In this document: one piece after another, positions 16,126 through 23,027 of the stretch
How the letters are laid out: each line of letters starts with the position of its first letter
Position numbering within the stretch: position 1 is the stretch's first letter
From: JBKJML01 sp046596415
GTDB lineage: Bacteria > Actinomycetota > Thermoleophilia > Gaiellales > Gaiellaceae
Assembly: GCA_046596415.1 (NCBI GenBank)
Contig: JBKJML010000161.1
Coordinates: 1 to 29,902 of the forward strand
DNA length: 29,902 bases
Direction of reading: 5' to 3'
Program-made: the position numbers and the translations under genes
Notes under the pieces: generated by a model
The model's database searches: none
The model's input: the letters and a program-made list of their open reading frames with translations, nothing else
Told to the model about the DNA's origin: nothing

Positions 16126-16137
16126 CGCAGTTTGTTG
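16126..16137 (-). promoter_or_regulatory. Candidate -10 for the 57-residue gene
   Basis: CAAACT (16137-16132, minus strand) is exactly six bases before ATG 16125. The hexamer is a weak match to TANNNT, so the main support is the spacing shared with other operon heads here. Confidence 0.3.
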
Positions 16138-16245
16138 GGCGCGCCCTTCGTGCGCGCACCGATGTTGTCGGTCGGCGGACCGGCGCGCGCGATCCCTGGT
16201 TCAAGGGTTCCGTACCCGAAAGAGCGCGGCGGACGTTTCACCACC

Positions 16246-16494
16246 ATGCAGGAACTCTGGCTTCAGGAGCTCGAATCGCTCGAGGCGATCTCGCAGGACG
16301 CCGACACGCGGGCGATCTGCCTGCGTATGGCGGCGATGTCGCGGGCGGGCACGCTGATCTCGTTTCTCAGCACGCTGCGTCACGACGACGGTCTCGACCA
16401 GGCAACCCGGGGCATGATCGCGGAGCTCGGGAGCGACGAGGAGTTCCTGCACGCGGTCGAGGATTACGTCCGTCGCACGCACATCGAGCACTAG
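16246..16494 (+). CDS. Small helical protein of unknown function, 82 residues
   Basis: The protein starts MQELWLQELESLEAISQDAD and is predicted helical throughout, with the segments TRAICLRMAAMSRAGTLISFL, ATRGMIAELGSDEEFLHAVEDYV and a basic end RRTHIEH. It has no membrane helix and no signal peptide. Composition (heptad-like Leu/Ile/Met, balanced charge) is that of a real soluble protein rather than a shadow frame. I do not recognise a family. The start is uncertain: ATG 16246 has no clear ribosome-binding site or -10, and an in-frame ATG at 16162 would add an unlikely Gly/Arg-rich stretch. It is divergent from the 57-residue gene and followed by a terminator-like hairpin. Confidence 0.6.
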   Translation: MQELWLQELESLEAISQDADTRAICLRMAAMSRAGTLISFLSTLRHDDGLDQATRGMIAELGSDEEFLHAVEDYVRRTHIEH

Positions 16495-16570
16495 CGGCCG
16501 CAGCTCGGCCCATGCGCCCCCGCCGAAGAGGCCGGAAGAGCGGGCCGGAAGGTGTTGGGCGGCGGAGTCG

Positions 16571-16586
16571 CCCCTGCAGGGGTTTT
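16571..16586 (+). terminator. Possible intrinsic terminator after the 82-residue gene
   Basis: CCCCTGCAGGGG (16571-16582) is a perfect palindrome able to form a four-pair GC stem, followed by TTTT. A second hairpin, ATCCGC/GCGGAT with a four-base loop, lies at 16600-16615. Either could end the 82-residue transcript on the + strand; the second lies just past the 3' end of tRNA-Ile on the - strand. The T-run is short. Apart from these hairpins I see nothing in 16495-16637. Confidence 0.4.
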
Positions 16587-16637
16587 GGCGCGACCGGACA
16601 TCCGCTCCTGCGGATTTCGGATCTTGCGCCACAAGCA

Positions 16638-16711
<74 letters not shown>

Positions 16712-16744
16712 GCAGCGAGCGCGGATTCTAGCGAAGGCGTTCCG

Positions 16745-17587
16745 TCAGACCGCTTCGAGCGTCTCGGCGAGCTCCTCGAGCTGCACGTCGCCGGTGAAGG
16801 AGATCTCGAGCTTGCCGGCGACGACTCTCGCGGGCAGGCCCGTGATGCGTTCGGCTGCGGCGCGGGCACGCTCGGCGAGCGCCGGGTCGACCGTCGCCAC
16901 AATCCGGGGCCGCCGAGTGGCGCCGCCGTCCTGTGCCGCACGCTCGGCGCCACGGACGGACATCCCCTCACGCACGATCCGCTTCGCCAGCCGCTTGCGG
17001 TCGTCGTGGTCTCGCAACGAGAGCACCGCACGAGCGTGCCCCTCGGTGAGCTCGCCGCGAGCGACCATCCAGAGCACCTCTTCGGGCAGCTCGAGCAGCC
17101 GCAGCCGGTTCGAAACCGCCGGCTTCGAGCGGCCGACATGGCCGGCAACCTCGCCCAGCGTGAGCTCGAACTCGTCGACGAGCGAGGCGTAGGCGCGCGC
17201 CTCCTCGACCGGGGAGAGTTGCTCGCGGGCGACGTTCTCGACCAGCCCGAGCAGGAGCGAGTCGCGATCGTCGGCCTGGCGCACGATCGCCGGCAGCGTC
17301 GGCACGCCCGCCTCGCGGGCGGCGCGCCAGCGGCGCTCGCCGGCGATCAGCTCCCAGCCACCCTCCGCCCGCGGCCGCACGACGACAGGCTGGAGGACGC
17401 CCTGGTGGCGGATCGAGGCGGCGAGGCCGGTGGTCGCCTCTGGCTCGAAGCGGCGGCGCGGCTGGCGCGGGTTGGGATGGATCGCCTCGATCGGCAGGTG
17501 GGCGAGCTCGGGGTCACCGGCACCGCCGATCAGCACCTCGAGGCCACGGCCGAGGCCGCGCCGGTTGCGGTCAGGAGCGCCCGACAA
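16745..17587 (-). CDS. parB: Chromosome-partitioning protein ParB
   Basis: 280 residues from TTG 17587, which overlaps the parA stop by 17 bp. The longer frame to 17758 is a shadow of parA; the conserved ParB N-terminus RRGLGRGLEVLIGG begins only at residue 9. The N-terminal CTP-binding domain shows GERRWRA at 83-89 and ENVAREQLSPVEEA at 117-130. The central helix-turn-helix (about 143-165, LTLGEVAGHVGRSKPAVSNRL) binds parS, and the C-terminal ~45 residues form the dimerisation domain. ParB is a CTP-dependent DNA clamp that loads at parS and works with ParA to segregate the origin. No complete parS site is visible in the window. Confidence 0.95.
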   Translation of the reverse strand: MSGAPDRNRRGLGRGLEVLIGGAGDPELAHLPIEAIHPNPRQPRRRFEPEATTGLAASIRHQGVLQPVVVRPRAEGGWELIAGERRWRAAREAGVPTLPAIVRQADDRDSLLLGLVENVAREQLSPVEEARAYASLVDEFELTLGEVAGHVGRSKPAVSNRLRLLELPEEVLWMVARGELTEGHARAVLSLRDHDDRKRLAKRIVREGMSVRGAERAAQDGGATRRPRIVATVDPALAERARAAAERITGLPARVVAGKLEISFTGDVQLEELAETLEAV

Positions 17588-18326
17588 GTTCCATCGCCAC
17601 CTTCCAGTAGGCCTCGGCGCCGGTCGACCGGCGGTCGTAGGCAATCGCGGGGAGCCCGTGGCTCGGCGCCTCGGCGAGGCGCACCGAACGGGGCACGGTC
17701 TGGGTGAACACGAGCTCGCCGAAATGCCGCCGCACCTCGGCCTCGACCTCGGCGGCAAGCCGCGTGCGGCCGTCCACCATCGTCATCAGGATCCCTGCGA
17801 CCGCGAGGCGAGGGTTGAGGCGCGCCTTGACGAGGTTGATCGAGCCGAGGAGCTGCGAGAGCCCCTCGAGTGCGTAGTACTCGGCCTGCACCGGCACGAT
17901 CACGCGGTCGGCCGCTGCGAGCGCGTTGACGGTCAGCGGCCCGAACGCGGGCGGGCAGTCGAGAAAGACGAACGCGTAGTCGTCGGTCGCCGAGGCAAGC
18001 GCCTGTGCGAGGTAGCGCTCGCCGTCGGCGCGCTGCGAGAGCTCGACGGAAGCCGCTGCGAGGTCGGGCTTCGAGGCCACGAGGTCGAGGTTCGCGAACG
18101 CTGTCGGCTTCGCGAGTTGCTGGAGCGGGATCCCGTCGAGCAGATCGTGTGTGGTGACGCCGTTTGCGCGCATCCCGAGCCCGGAAGTCGCGTTCGCCTG
18201 TGGGTCGAGGTCGATGAGCAGCGACCGCTCCCCGGCCTGTGCGAGGCAGGCTGCGAGGTTGATCGCGGTCGTCGTCTTGCCGACGCCGCCCTTCTGGTTC
18301 GCGAGGGCGTAGATGCGGGCGGGCAC
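17571..18326 (-). CDS. parA: Chromosome-partitioning ATPase ParA (Soj)
   Basis: 251 residues from GTG 18326. The deviant Walker A motif KGGVGKTT (12-19) with its signature lysine, DLDPQANATSGLG, the switch segment FLDCPPAFGPLTVNAL and the C-terminal DNA-binding surface residues are those of chromosomal ParA/Soj proteins. It dimerises on ATP, binds nucleoid DNA and moves ParB-parS complexes. The GTG stands six bases after TACTCT, so transcription is probably leaderless from here, although rsmG just upstream could read through. It overlaps parB at the 3' end. Confidence 0.96.
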   Translation of the reverse strand: MPARIYALANQKGGVGKTTTAINLAACLAQAGERSLLIDLDPQANATSGLGMRANGVTTHDLLDGIPLQQLAKPTAFANLDLVASKPDLAAASVELSQRADGERYLAQALASATDDYAFVFLDCPPAFGPLTVNALAAADRVIVPVQAEYYALEGLSQLLGSINLVKARLNPRLAVAGILMTMVDGRTRLAAEVEAEVRRHFGELVFTQTVPRSVRLAEAPSHGLPAIAYDRRSTGAEAYWKVAMELVGRS

Positions 18327-18338
18327 CCGCTAAGAGTA
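18327..18338 (-). promoter_or_regulatory. Candidate -10 for leaderless parA
   Basis: TACTCT (18338-18333, minus strand) is followed by six bases and GTG 18326. It lies in the 34-bp gap between rsmG and parA, and no Shine-Dalgarno site precedes the GTG. Confidence 0.5.
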
Positions 18339-18360
18339 GAGAGCGAGGCGGCTGGAACGG

Positions 18361-18951
18361 CTACCCGAGCGGGCGCTTCCTGGCCATCCCTGGGCGCCGG
18401 GGGAAACCCGGCGGCGTCGGCCCTGTCTTGCGCAGGACGATGAAGCCGGGCGGAGACTCGGCCCGTTCGCCGCCCACGCGCTCAGCGGCTCGCGCGGTCG
18501 CGTCGGCGTCAGCGGTCGGGCCGACCCAGAGCACGACGGAACCGCCCTCGCGGACGAGCGGCAGGCACCACTCCGCCGCGGTTACCGGTTGCGCAAGCGC
18601 CTTCGCGACCGCGACACCGAACGTCTCGAGCGGCTGCTCCTCGGCCCGTCCCCACACGACCCGCAGATTCGGCAGCTCGGCCGTCCAGCGTTCGAGGAAC
18701 TCGGTCTTGCGCCGCGCCGATTCCAGGAGCGTCACCTCGCAATCGGGCAGAGACGCGGCGAGTGGGATCCCAGGCGTGCCGCCACCGGAGCCCACATCGA
18801 CGATCGGGCCGGCAACCGAGCGGATGAGCTCGAGCCCCCGGAGCGCATCGTCCAGCAACACTCGCCTCGCCTCGGCGAGGTCGGTGATCCCGGTCAGGCC
18901 CGGTGTCGCCACGACCGCCGCGAGCCACCGCTCGAGCAGTGACTCAGACAA
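18361..18951 (-). CDS. rsmG: 16S rRNA (guanine-527-N7)-methyltransferase RsmG
   Basis: 196 residues from TTG 18951, which overlaps the khpB stop by 8 bp. The SAM-binding motif PIVDVGSGGGTPGIPLA (49-65) and the acidic LLESARRKTEFLERW are typical of RsmG, which methylates G527 of 16S rRNA (loss gives low-level streptomycin resistance in other bacteria). The N-terminal helical part is shorter than in E. coli; TGITDLAEARRVLLDDAL stands for the usual NLT..D...H..DSL region. The C-terminus ends in a basic patch. Its place between khpB and parA is the ancestral origin order. Confidence 0.95.
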   Translation of the reverse strand: MSESLLERWLAAVVATPGLTGITDLAEARRVLLDDALRGLELIRSVAGPIVDVGSGGGTPGIPLAASLPDCEVTLLESARRKTEFLERWTAELPNLRVVWGRAEEQPLETFGVAVAKALAQPVTAAEWCLPLVREGGSVVLWVGPTADADATARAAERVGGERAESPPGFIVLRKTGPTPPGFPRRPGMARKRPLG

Positions 18952-19651
18952 CGTGGCGCGGGAGAATCACGACGAAGCGGTTGGGCTCGACACCCTCGCT
19001 TGCCGTCTCGACCTCGGGGTCCTCCTTCAGGAACTCGTGCACGACGCGTCGCTCGACAGCCGACATCGGCTCGAGCTCGATGCGCTGCCCCGTCGCCGAC
19101 GCCTGCTCGGCGCTGCGAGCCGCGAGCTCCTCGAGCGTCGCCGCGCGGCGGGCGCGGTAGCCAGCTGCGTCGACGATGATACGAACACGGCCCTCACGCC
19201 GATCGCGGTTCACGATCGAGTTGGCGAGATACTGAATCGCGTCGATCGTCTGCCCGTGCCGGCCGATCAGGAGTGCCAGGTCGTCGCCCACACACGTCGC
19301 GACCAGCTCCTCAGCTCGCTCCTCCACCTCGACGCGGCAGTGCGCGCCAACCTCGGCCGCGACACGCTCCACGACCTCGCGGGCGAGCGCTGCATCCTCG
19401 CTCTCACCGCCGCGCGGCACGAACTCGGCCGGCCCGCTGGCGGCGGGAGGCGGGCCGTCCTCGTCGATCGAGGCGATCACGCGGGCGGGCTCGTAGCCGA
19501 CGCCGAGCAGGCCGCGCTCGCCTTCGGAGACGACCTGGAACCGGACCGACGCCTTGTCGAGGCCGGGACGCGCGCGCTCGAGCTCGCGCAGCGCTGCCCG
19601 TTTAGCCTCGCCGACCGTCTCGCCCGTCGCCTCGAGCGAGAACTCGCTCAC
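18944..19651 (-). CDS. khpB: RNA-binding protein KhpB (Jag; SpoIIIJ-associated)
   Basis: 235 residues from GTG 19651, overlapping the yidC TGA as GTGA. The Jag-N domain covers about 1-52 (MSEFSLEATGETVGEAKRAA, then GLLGVGYEPARV). An acidic Pro/Gly linker follows, then a KH domain with LIGRHGQTIDAIQYL (about 127-141) and a C-terminal R3H domain with PMSAVERRVVHEFL and FVVILPR. KhpB binds RNA with KhpA and affects cell elongation and division in streptococci; the target here is unknown. The overlap with yidC and rsmG shows it belongs to the rpmH-parB transcription unit. Confidence 0.95.
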   Translation of the reverse strand: MSEFSLEATGETVGEAKRAALRELERARPGLDKASVRFQVVSEGERGLLGVGYEPARVIASIDEDGPPPAASGPAEFVPRGGESEDAALAREVVERVAAEVGAHCRVEVEERAEELVATCVGDDLALLIGRHGQTIDAIQYLANSIVNRDRREGRVRIIVDAAGYRARRAATLEELAARSAEQASATGQRIELEPMSAVERRVVHEFLKEDPEVETASEGVEPNRFVVILPRHVV

Positions 19652-20475
19652 CGGCGGGAGCCGCCTTTCTTGCGCTTCACCTTCCGCACCTGCTGCGGGC
19701 GGGCGGGCTGCTGCTTCGGCTGCTCCGGCTCCGCTGCCGCCGCGGCTTCGGCGGCAACCTCCTCCTTGGACGGCGTCTTCGAGCTCCGCTTCGGCGGTGC
19801 CGGGGGCTTCTTCGGCACGAGCCGCCGGGTCACGATCCCCTGGCCCATCGTCCAGAGGTTCGTGGTCACCCAGTAGAGGACGAGGCCGGACGGGAAGTTG
19901 AGCACGACGAACAGGAACGCGAGCGGCATGATCAGGAGCAGCGTCCGCTGTGTCCGGTCCATCGTCGTCGACATCAGGAGCGTCGAGGCCGTCTGGCTCG
20001 CGGCGTAGATCACGAGCAGCAGGTAGCCCGACCAGTGCGAGTTCGCCGGGTCGGTGATGTTCGGGACGATGTGCAGCCAGCCGAGATCGGAGGTCGGGTA
20101 GTTCGGCAGGATCTCCTTCTCGAAGCCGCGCAGCACGTAGTAGAGCGAGATGAAGACCGGGATCTGCGCCAGCATCGGCAGGCAGGAGGCGGCCGGGTTG
20201 ATCTGGTTCTCCTTGTAGAACTTCATCAGCTCTTCGTTCATCTTCTGGCGGTCGCCCTTGTGGCGCTGCTGGATCGCCTTCATCTCCGGCGCGTGCGCCT
20301 GGAGGTTCTGCATCGAGTGGATCTGCCGCACCGTGAGCGGCACGAGCAGGATGCGGACGAGGATCGTCGTGACGACGATCGACCACGCCCACGGGATTCC
20401 CACCGTGCCGTGCAGCCACGTCAACAGGCTCGTGAGCACGTTTTCGAGCGGAGTGATGATCGAGGCGACGATCAC
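19648..20475 (-). CDS. yidC: Membrane protein insertase YidC
   Basis: 275 residues from GTG 20475, which overlaps the yidD TGA as GTGA; a longer frame from 20742 is a shadow of yidD/rnpA. YidC/Oxa1/Alb3 core with five hydrophobic segments. The groove arginine is R41 in ILVRILLVPL, followed by the charged C1 hairpin (HSMQNLQAHAPEMKAIQQRHKGD). The tail after the last helix is long, Lys/Ala/Pro-rich and basic (ending KKGGSRR), a region that in related proteins helps bind ribosomes. There is no lipoprotein box as in Bacillus SpoIIIJ, so it is a short actinobacterial type. It inserts membrane proteins alone or with SecYEG. Confidence 0.96.
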   Translation of the reverse strand: MIVASIITPLENVLTSLLTWLHGTVGIPWAWSIVVTTILVRILLVPLTVRQIHSMQNLQAHAPEMKAIQQRHKGDRQKMNEELMKFYKENQINPAASCLPMLAQIPVFISLYYVLRGFEKEILPNYPTSDLGWLHIVPNITDPANSHWSGYLLLVIYAASQTASTLLMSTTMDRTQRTLLLIMPLAFLFVVLNFPSGLVLYWVTTNLWTMGQGIVTRRLVPKKPPAPPKRSSKTPSKEEVAAEAAAAAEPEQPKQQPARPQQVRKVKRKKGGSRR

Positions 20476-20681
20476 GGGTGGTCGACTCCGCCGTGGCTCC
20501 AGGGGTTGCAGCGCAACAGGCGCCAGCCGGCCTTTGCCGAGCCCTTGACGAGGCCGTCCTTCCGGATCGCGTCGATCGCGTACTGCGAACAGGACGGGTA
20601 GTACTTGCAGGTGCCGGCGGGGGTCAGCACGCCGAACGTGTAGCGCCAGGCGTAGACCGCGCCGATCCCGATCGTCTTCAT
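20472..20681 (-). CDS. yidD: Membrane protein insertion efficiency factor YidD
   Basis: 69 residues from ATG 20681, overlapping the rnpA TGA as ATGA. The YidD signature is complete: CKYYPSCSQYAIDAI (the YPxCSxYA core), GLVKGSAKAGWRLLRCNPW and a final HGGVDHP. It is a small, amphipathic, membrane-associated helper of YidC-dependent insertion. Both neighbours overlap it by 4 bp, so translation of rnpA, yidD and yidC is coupled. Confidence 0.95.
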   Translation of the reverse strand: MKTIGIGAVYAWRYTFGVLTPAGTCKYYPSCSQYAIDAIRKDGLVKGSAKAGWRLLRCNPWSHGGVDHP

Positions 20682-21025
20682 GCCGACGCTTTCCCGAGCA
20701 CGTCGGCGACCTGCTCACGGAGCCAGTCATGGCCGCGCGCATCAGCCGGTTCGACGAGCCCCGGCCGCGCGACGAGCACGTAATCGTGGCCGGGTCGGGC
20801 GCCGGCGCGAAGCTCGCTCCAGGTCTCGCGGAGCTGGCGCTTCACGCGGCTGCGGACGACGGCGCCGCCGACTGTCTTCGGCACGGCGAGGCCGAGCCGG
20901 GCCTCACCGTCAGGCTCGTCACGCGGGAACCAGTACAGGACGAGAAAGCGCGTCGAGACGGACCGGCCCTGGCGGTAGACGGCGTCGAAGTCCCGCGAGC
21001 GTGAGAGACGGTGCCGGCGCTGCAC
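20678..21025 (-). CDS. rnpA: Ribonuclease P protein component
   Basis: 115 residues from GTG 21025. The protein subunit of RNase P, which with its RNA removes 5' leaders from tRNA precursors. It starts MQRRHRLSRSRDFDAVYRQG; the RNR-type motif reads RSRVKRQLRE, preceded by RLGLAVPKTVGGAVV. The basic central helix and beta-sheet are as expected and the length is normal. It follows rpmH after a 14-bp gap and its TGA overlaps the yidD ATG. Confidence 0.95.
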   Translation of the reverse strand: MQRRHRLSRSRDFDAVYRQGRSVSTRFLVLYWFPRDEPDGEARLGLAVPKTVGGAVVRSRVKRQLRETWSELRAGARPGHDYVLVARPGLVEPADARGHDWLREQVADVLGKASA

Positions 21026-21039
21026 GGGGGCGTCGGCGC

Positions 21040-21174
21040 TCAGGCGGAGAGGCGCTTCCGGCCCTTGGCGCGGCGGCGCTTCAGGATCGCCTGACCTGCG
21101 CTCGTGGCCATGCGCGCGCGGAAGCCGTGCTTGCGCTTCCTGCGGCGGACGTTGGGCTGGTAGGTGCGTTTCAT
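21040..21174 (-). CDS. rpmH: 50S ribosomal protein L34
   Basis: 44 residues, the standard bacterial length. The sequence begins MKRTYQPNVRRRKRKHGFRA, which is diagnostic of L34, and ends in a very basic tail. ATG 21174 has GGGGAG about nine bases upstream. It is the first gene of the leftward operon that continues through rnpA, yidD, yidC and khpB. Confidence 0.98.
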   Translation of the reverse strand: MKRTYQPNVRRRKRKHGFRARMATSAGQAILKRRRAKGRKRLSA

Positions 21175-21239
21175 CGGAAAGCTCTCCCCGCGAGATTCGT
21201 GCCGCCAGATACCAGGCGTTGCAGGGCGGCGGGCGACGC

Positions 21240-21245
21240 AGTATA
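21240..21245 (-). promoter_or_regulatory. -10 element for the rpmH operon
   Basis: TATACT on the minus strand is a near-perfect -10, 65 bases upstream of the rpmH ATG, giving a leader of about 60 bases with a Shine-Dalgarno site. A good -35 is not seen. The DnaA box at 21266-21274 sits about where a -35 would be, so DnaA binding might affect this promoter. Confidence 0.5.
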
Positions 21246-21421
21246 GACGAGCCCTTGCGGGTCGGTTATCCACAGGCGCGCGGGGTCGTCGAGTTGGAGC
21301 AGGTGGTGGTTCGTGCAACCCTCGACCACTCTGCTGCACTGAGTTCTCCACAGGTGTGGAGAGTCGTGTGGACGGGCCTAAAAAACCTGCAAAGAGCGGC
21401 TTTTACACGCCCCGGGAGGGA

Positions 21422-21451
21422 TTGAATGCGCCCTTCGGACGCTGCTATGCT
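21422..21451 (+). promoter_or_regulatory. Candidate dnaA promoter
   Basis: TTGAAT (21422-21427) and TATGCT (21446-21451) are separated by 18 bases, a reasonable housekeeping-sigma promoter. The start would be near 21458, leaving about 35 bases of leader with AAGGAG and GGAAGG before GTG 21493. Confidence 0.5.
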
Positions 21452-21492
21452 CGCCGCTCCCTGCGGGCGATGATAAGGAGTCGGAAGGTCAC

Positions 21493-22869
21493 GTGGAGCA
21501 CCAAATCGAGCTGACGGCCGAGAGCCTGTGGGACGAAGTCTCCGGTCGGCTCCGAGGAGCGCTCAACGAGACCACCTTCCACACCTGGTTCGCGGAGGCT
21601 GCCGGCGTCGAGCTGAGCGACGACGCCTTCACGATCTCGGTTCCGAACGACTTCACCCGCGAGTGGATCGAGGGGCATTTCCTCGGCCTGATCCGCGCCG
21701 GCATTCGCGACGTGACCGGCCACGAGCGTCGGGTTCAGCTCTCGGTCGCAGAGAGTGCCGCCGTGATTCGTGCCGGCGAGGAGCAGCCGCCCGCGTCACC
21801 CGCCACCGCGCGCCAATCCGCCGACCCGGCGAGCCCAGCACCGGGAATCAACGCAAAGTACACGTTCGACCTGTTCGTGATCGGCTCCTCGAACCGCTTT
21901 GCGCATGCCGCCGCGCTCGCCGTCGCCGAAGCGCCCGCCCAGGCCTACAACCCGCTCTTCATCTACGGCGGCACCGGGCTCGGCAAGACCCACCTGCTCC
22001 AGGCGATCGCTCAGTACGTCAGCGAGACCTCGACCGGGCTGACAGCGCGCTACGTGACGAGCGAGACATTCATGAACGACTTCATCAACTCGCTTCGCGA
22101 CAAGCGGATCGAGGGCTTCAAGCAGCGCTACCGCACCTACGACGTGCTGCTCGTCGACGACGTCCAGTTCCTCGAGGGCAAGGACCGGATGCAGGAGGAG
22201 TTCTTCCACACCTTCAACACGCTCTACCAGGCCGGCAAGCAGATCGTGCTCTCGTCCGACCGGCCGCCGAAGGAGATCGCGACACTCGAGGAACGGCTGC
22301 GCTCGCGCTTCGAGTGGGGGCTGACGACCGACATCCAGCCACCCGACCTGGAGACGCGGATCGCAATCCTGCGCAAGCGGGTGAAGACCGACGAGATCCA
22401 CGTGCCCGATCCCGACGTCCTCACCTACGTCGCCGAGCGCGTGATGACGAACATCCGGGAGCTCGAGGGTGCGCTGACGCGGGTCGTCGCCTTCTCGTCG
22501 CTCACCGGGCGGCCGATGACGGTCGAGCTCGCCGAAGCGGTGCTGAAGGACGTGTTCCCACAAGGACAGGTTGCCGAGATCTCGATCCGCCGGATCCAGG
22601 AGACGGTTTCGGAGCGTTTCAATCTCTCCGTGGCCGAGCTCGTCAGCGCCAAACGCTCCCAGGCGATCGCCTACCCACGTCAGGTTGCGATGTATCTGTC
22701 GCGTTCGCTCACCGACTCCTCGTTGCCGAAGATCGGCAAGGAGTTCGGTGGCCGCGACCACACGACCGTGATGCACGCGAACGCCAAGATCGAAGGGATG
22801 ATTCGCGAGGACCGGTCTGTGTACAACCTTGTGCAGGAACTGACCGTTCGTATCAAGCAGGTTAGGTGA
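21493..22869 (+). CDS. dnaA: Chromosomal replication initiator protein DnaA
   Basis: 458 residues from GTG 21493, preceded by AAGGAG and GGAAGG. Domain I is at about 1-85 (LWDEVSGRLRGALNETTFHTWF). The linker (about 90-118) is short and Pro/Ala-rich, much shorter than in Streptomyces. The AAA+ domain starts at KYTFDLFVIGSSNRFA with Walker A GGTGLGKTHLL (159-169) and Walker B LLVDDVQF (about 219-226). Domain IV carries the DnaA signature GGRDHTTVMHA near 419-429. It binds DnaA boxes and melts the origin. Boxes on both sides of the gene suggest autoregulation as well as initiation. Confidence 0.98.
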   Translation: MEHQIELTAESLWDEVSGRLRGALNETTFHTWFAEAAGVELSDDAFTISVPNDFTREWIEGHFLGLIRAGIRDVTGHERRVQLSVAESAAVIRAGEEQPPASPATARQSADPASPAPGINAKYTFDLFVIGSSNRFAHAAALAVAEAPAQAYNPLFIYGGTGLGKTHLLQAIAQYVSETSTGLTARYVTSETFMNDFINSLRDKRIEGFKQRYRTYDVLLVDDVQFLEGKDRMQEEFFHTFNTLYQAGKQIVLSSDRPPKEIATLEERLRSRFEWGLTTDIQPPDLETRIAILRKRVKTDEIHVPDPDVLTYVAERVMTNIRELEGALTRVVAFSSLTGRPMTVELAEAVLKDVFPQGQVAEISIRRIQETVSERFNLSVAELVSAKRSQAIAYPRQVAMYLSRSLTDSSLPKIGKEFGGRDHTTVMHANAKIEGMIREDRSVYNLVQELTVRIKQVR

Positions 22870-23027
22870 GATTCGTGGATAACGTTCGCCCAAGCTTTGC
22901 GCCTGTTGAGAACGCCGCGTTGTCCACCGACTGGACCCACCGCGCAACGCGCCTGGCGGAGCCGAAGCAGGGCGTCTTCCCCGTTGTCCACACTCCCTAT
23001 GTACTGCTACGAGAGGTTTAAAGGAAA
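22870..23027. other. dnaA-dnaN intergenic region with DnaA boxes (origin part B)
   Basis: The 158-bp gap holds CGTGGATAA (22874-22882, the reverse of TTATCCACG), TTGTCCACC (22920-22928) and TTGTCCACA (22984-22992, a full match to the actinobacterial form). The last 20 bases before dnaN are AT-rich for this genome (GTTTAAAGGAAAATG). In many actinobacteria the functional origin lies between dnaA and dnaN. Confidence 0.7.

Larger units (their letters stand above)
21175..21492. other. rpmH-dnaA intergenic region with DnaA boxes (origin part A)
   Basis: This 318-bp gap holds a perfect DnaA box TTATCCACA at 21266-21274 (+). A facing pair follows: TTCTCCACA at 21344-21352 (+) and TGTGGAGAG at 21355-21363 (-), which together make the perfect palindrome CTCCACAGGTGTGGAG at 21346-21361. 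A weak TGTGGACGG lies at 21367-21375. A locally AT-richer stretch with an A-run follows at about 21379-21408, a possible unwinding element. Two divergent promoters are also here. No parS consensus is seen. Confidence 0.7.

Noticed and set aside
16231..16246. Possible parS half-site (GTTTCAC)
   Set aside because: Only one arm of the palindrome is present; the other arm does not match GTGAAAC.
18428..19876. 482-codon plus-strand frame opposite rsmG and khpB
   Set aside because: Antisense shadow of two clearly conserved genes.
20476..20742. N-terminal extension of the yidC frame
   Set aside because: It overlaps yidD and the end of rnpA in another frame and is Arg-rich; GTG 20475 gives a normal YidC.
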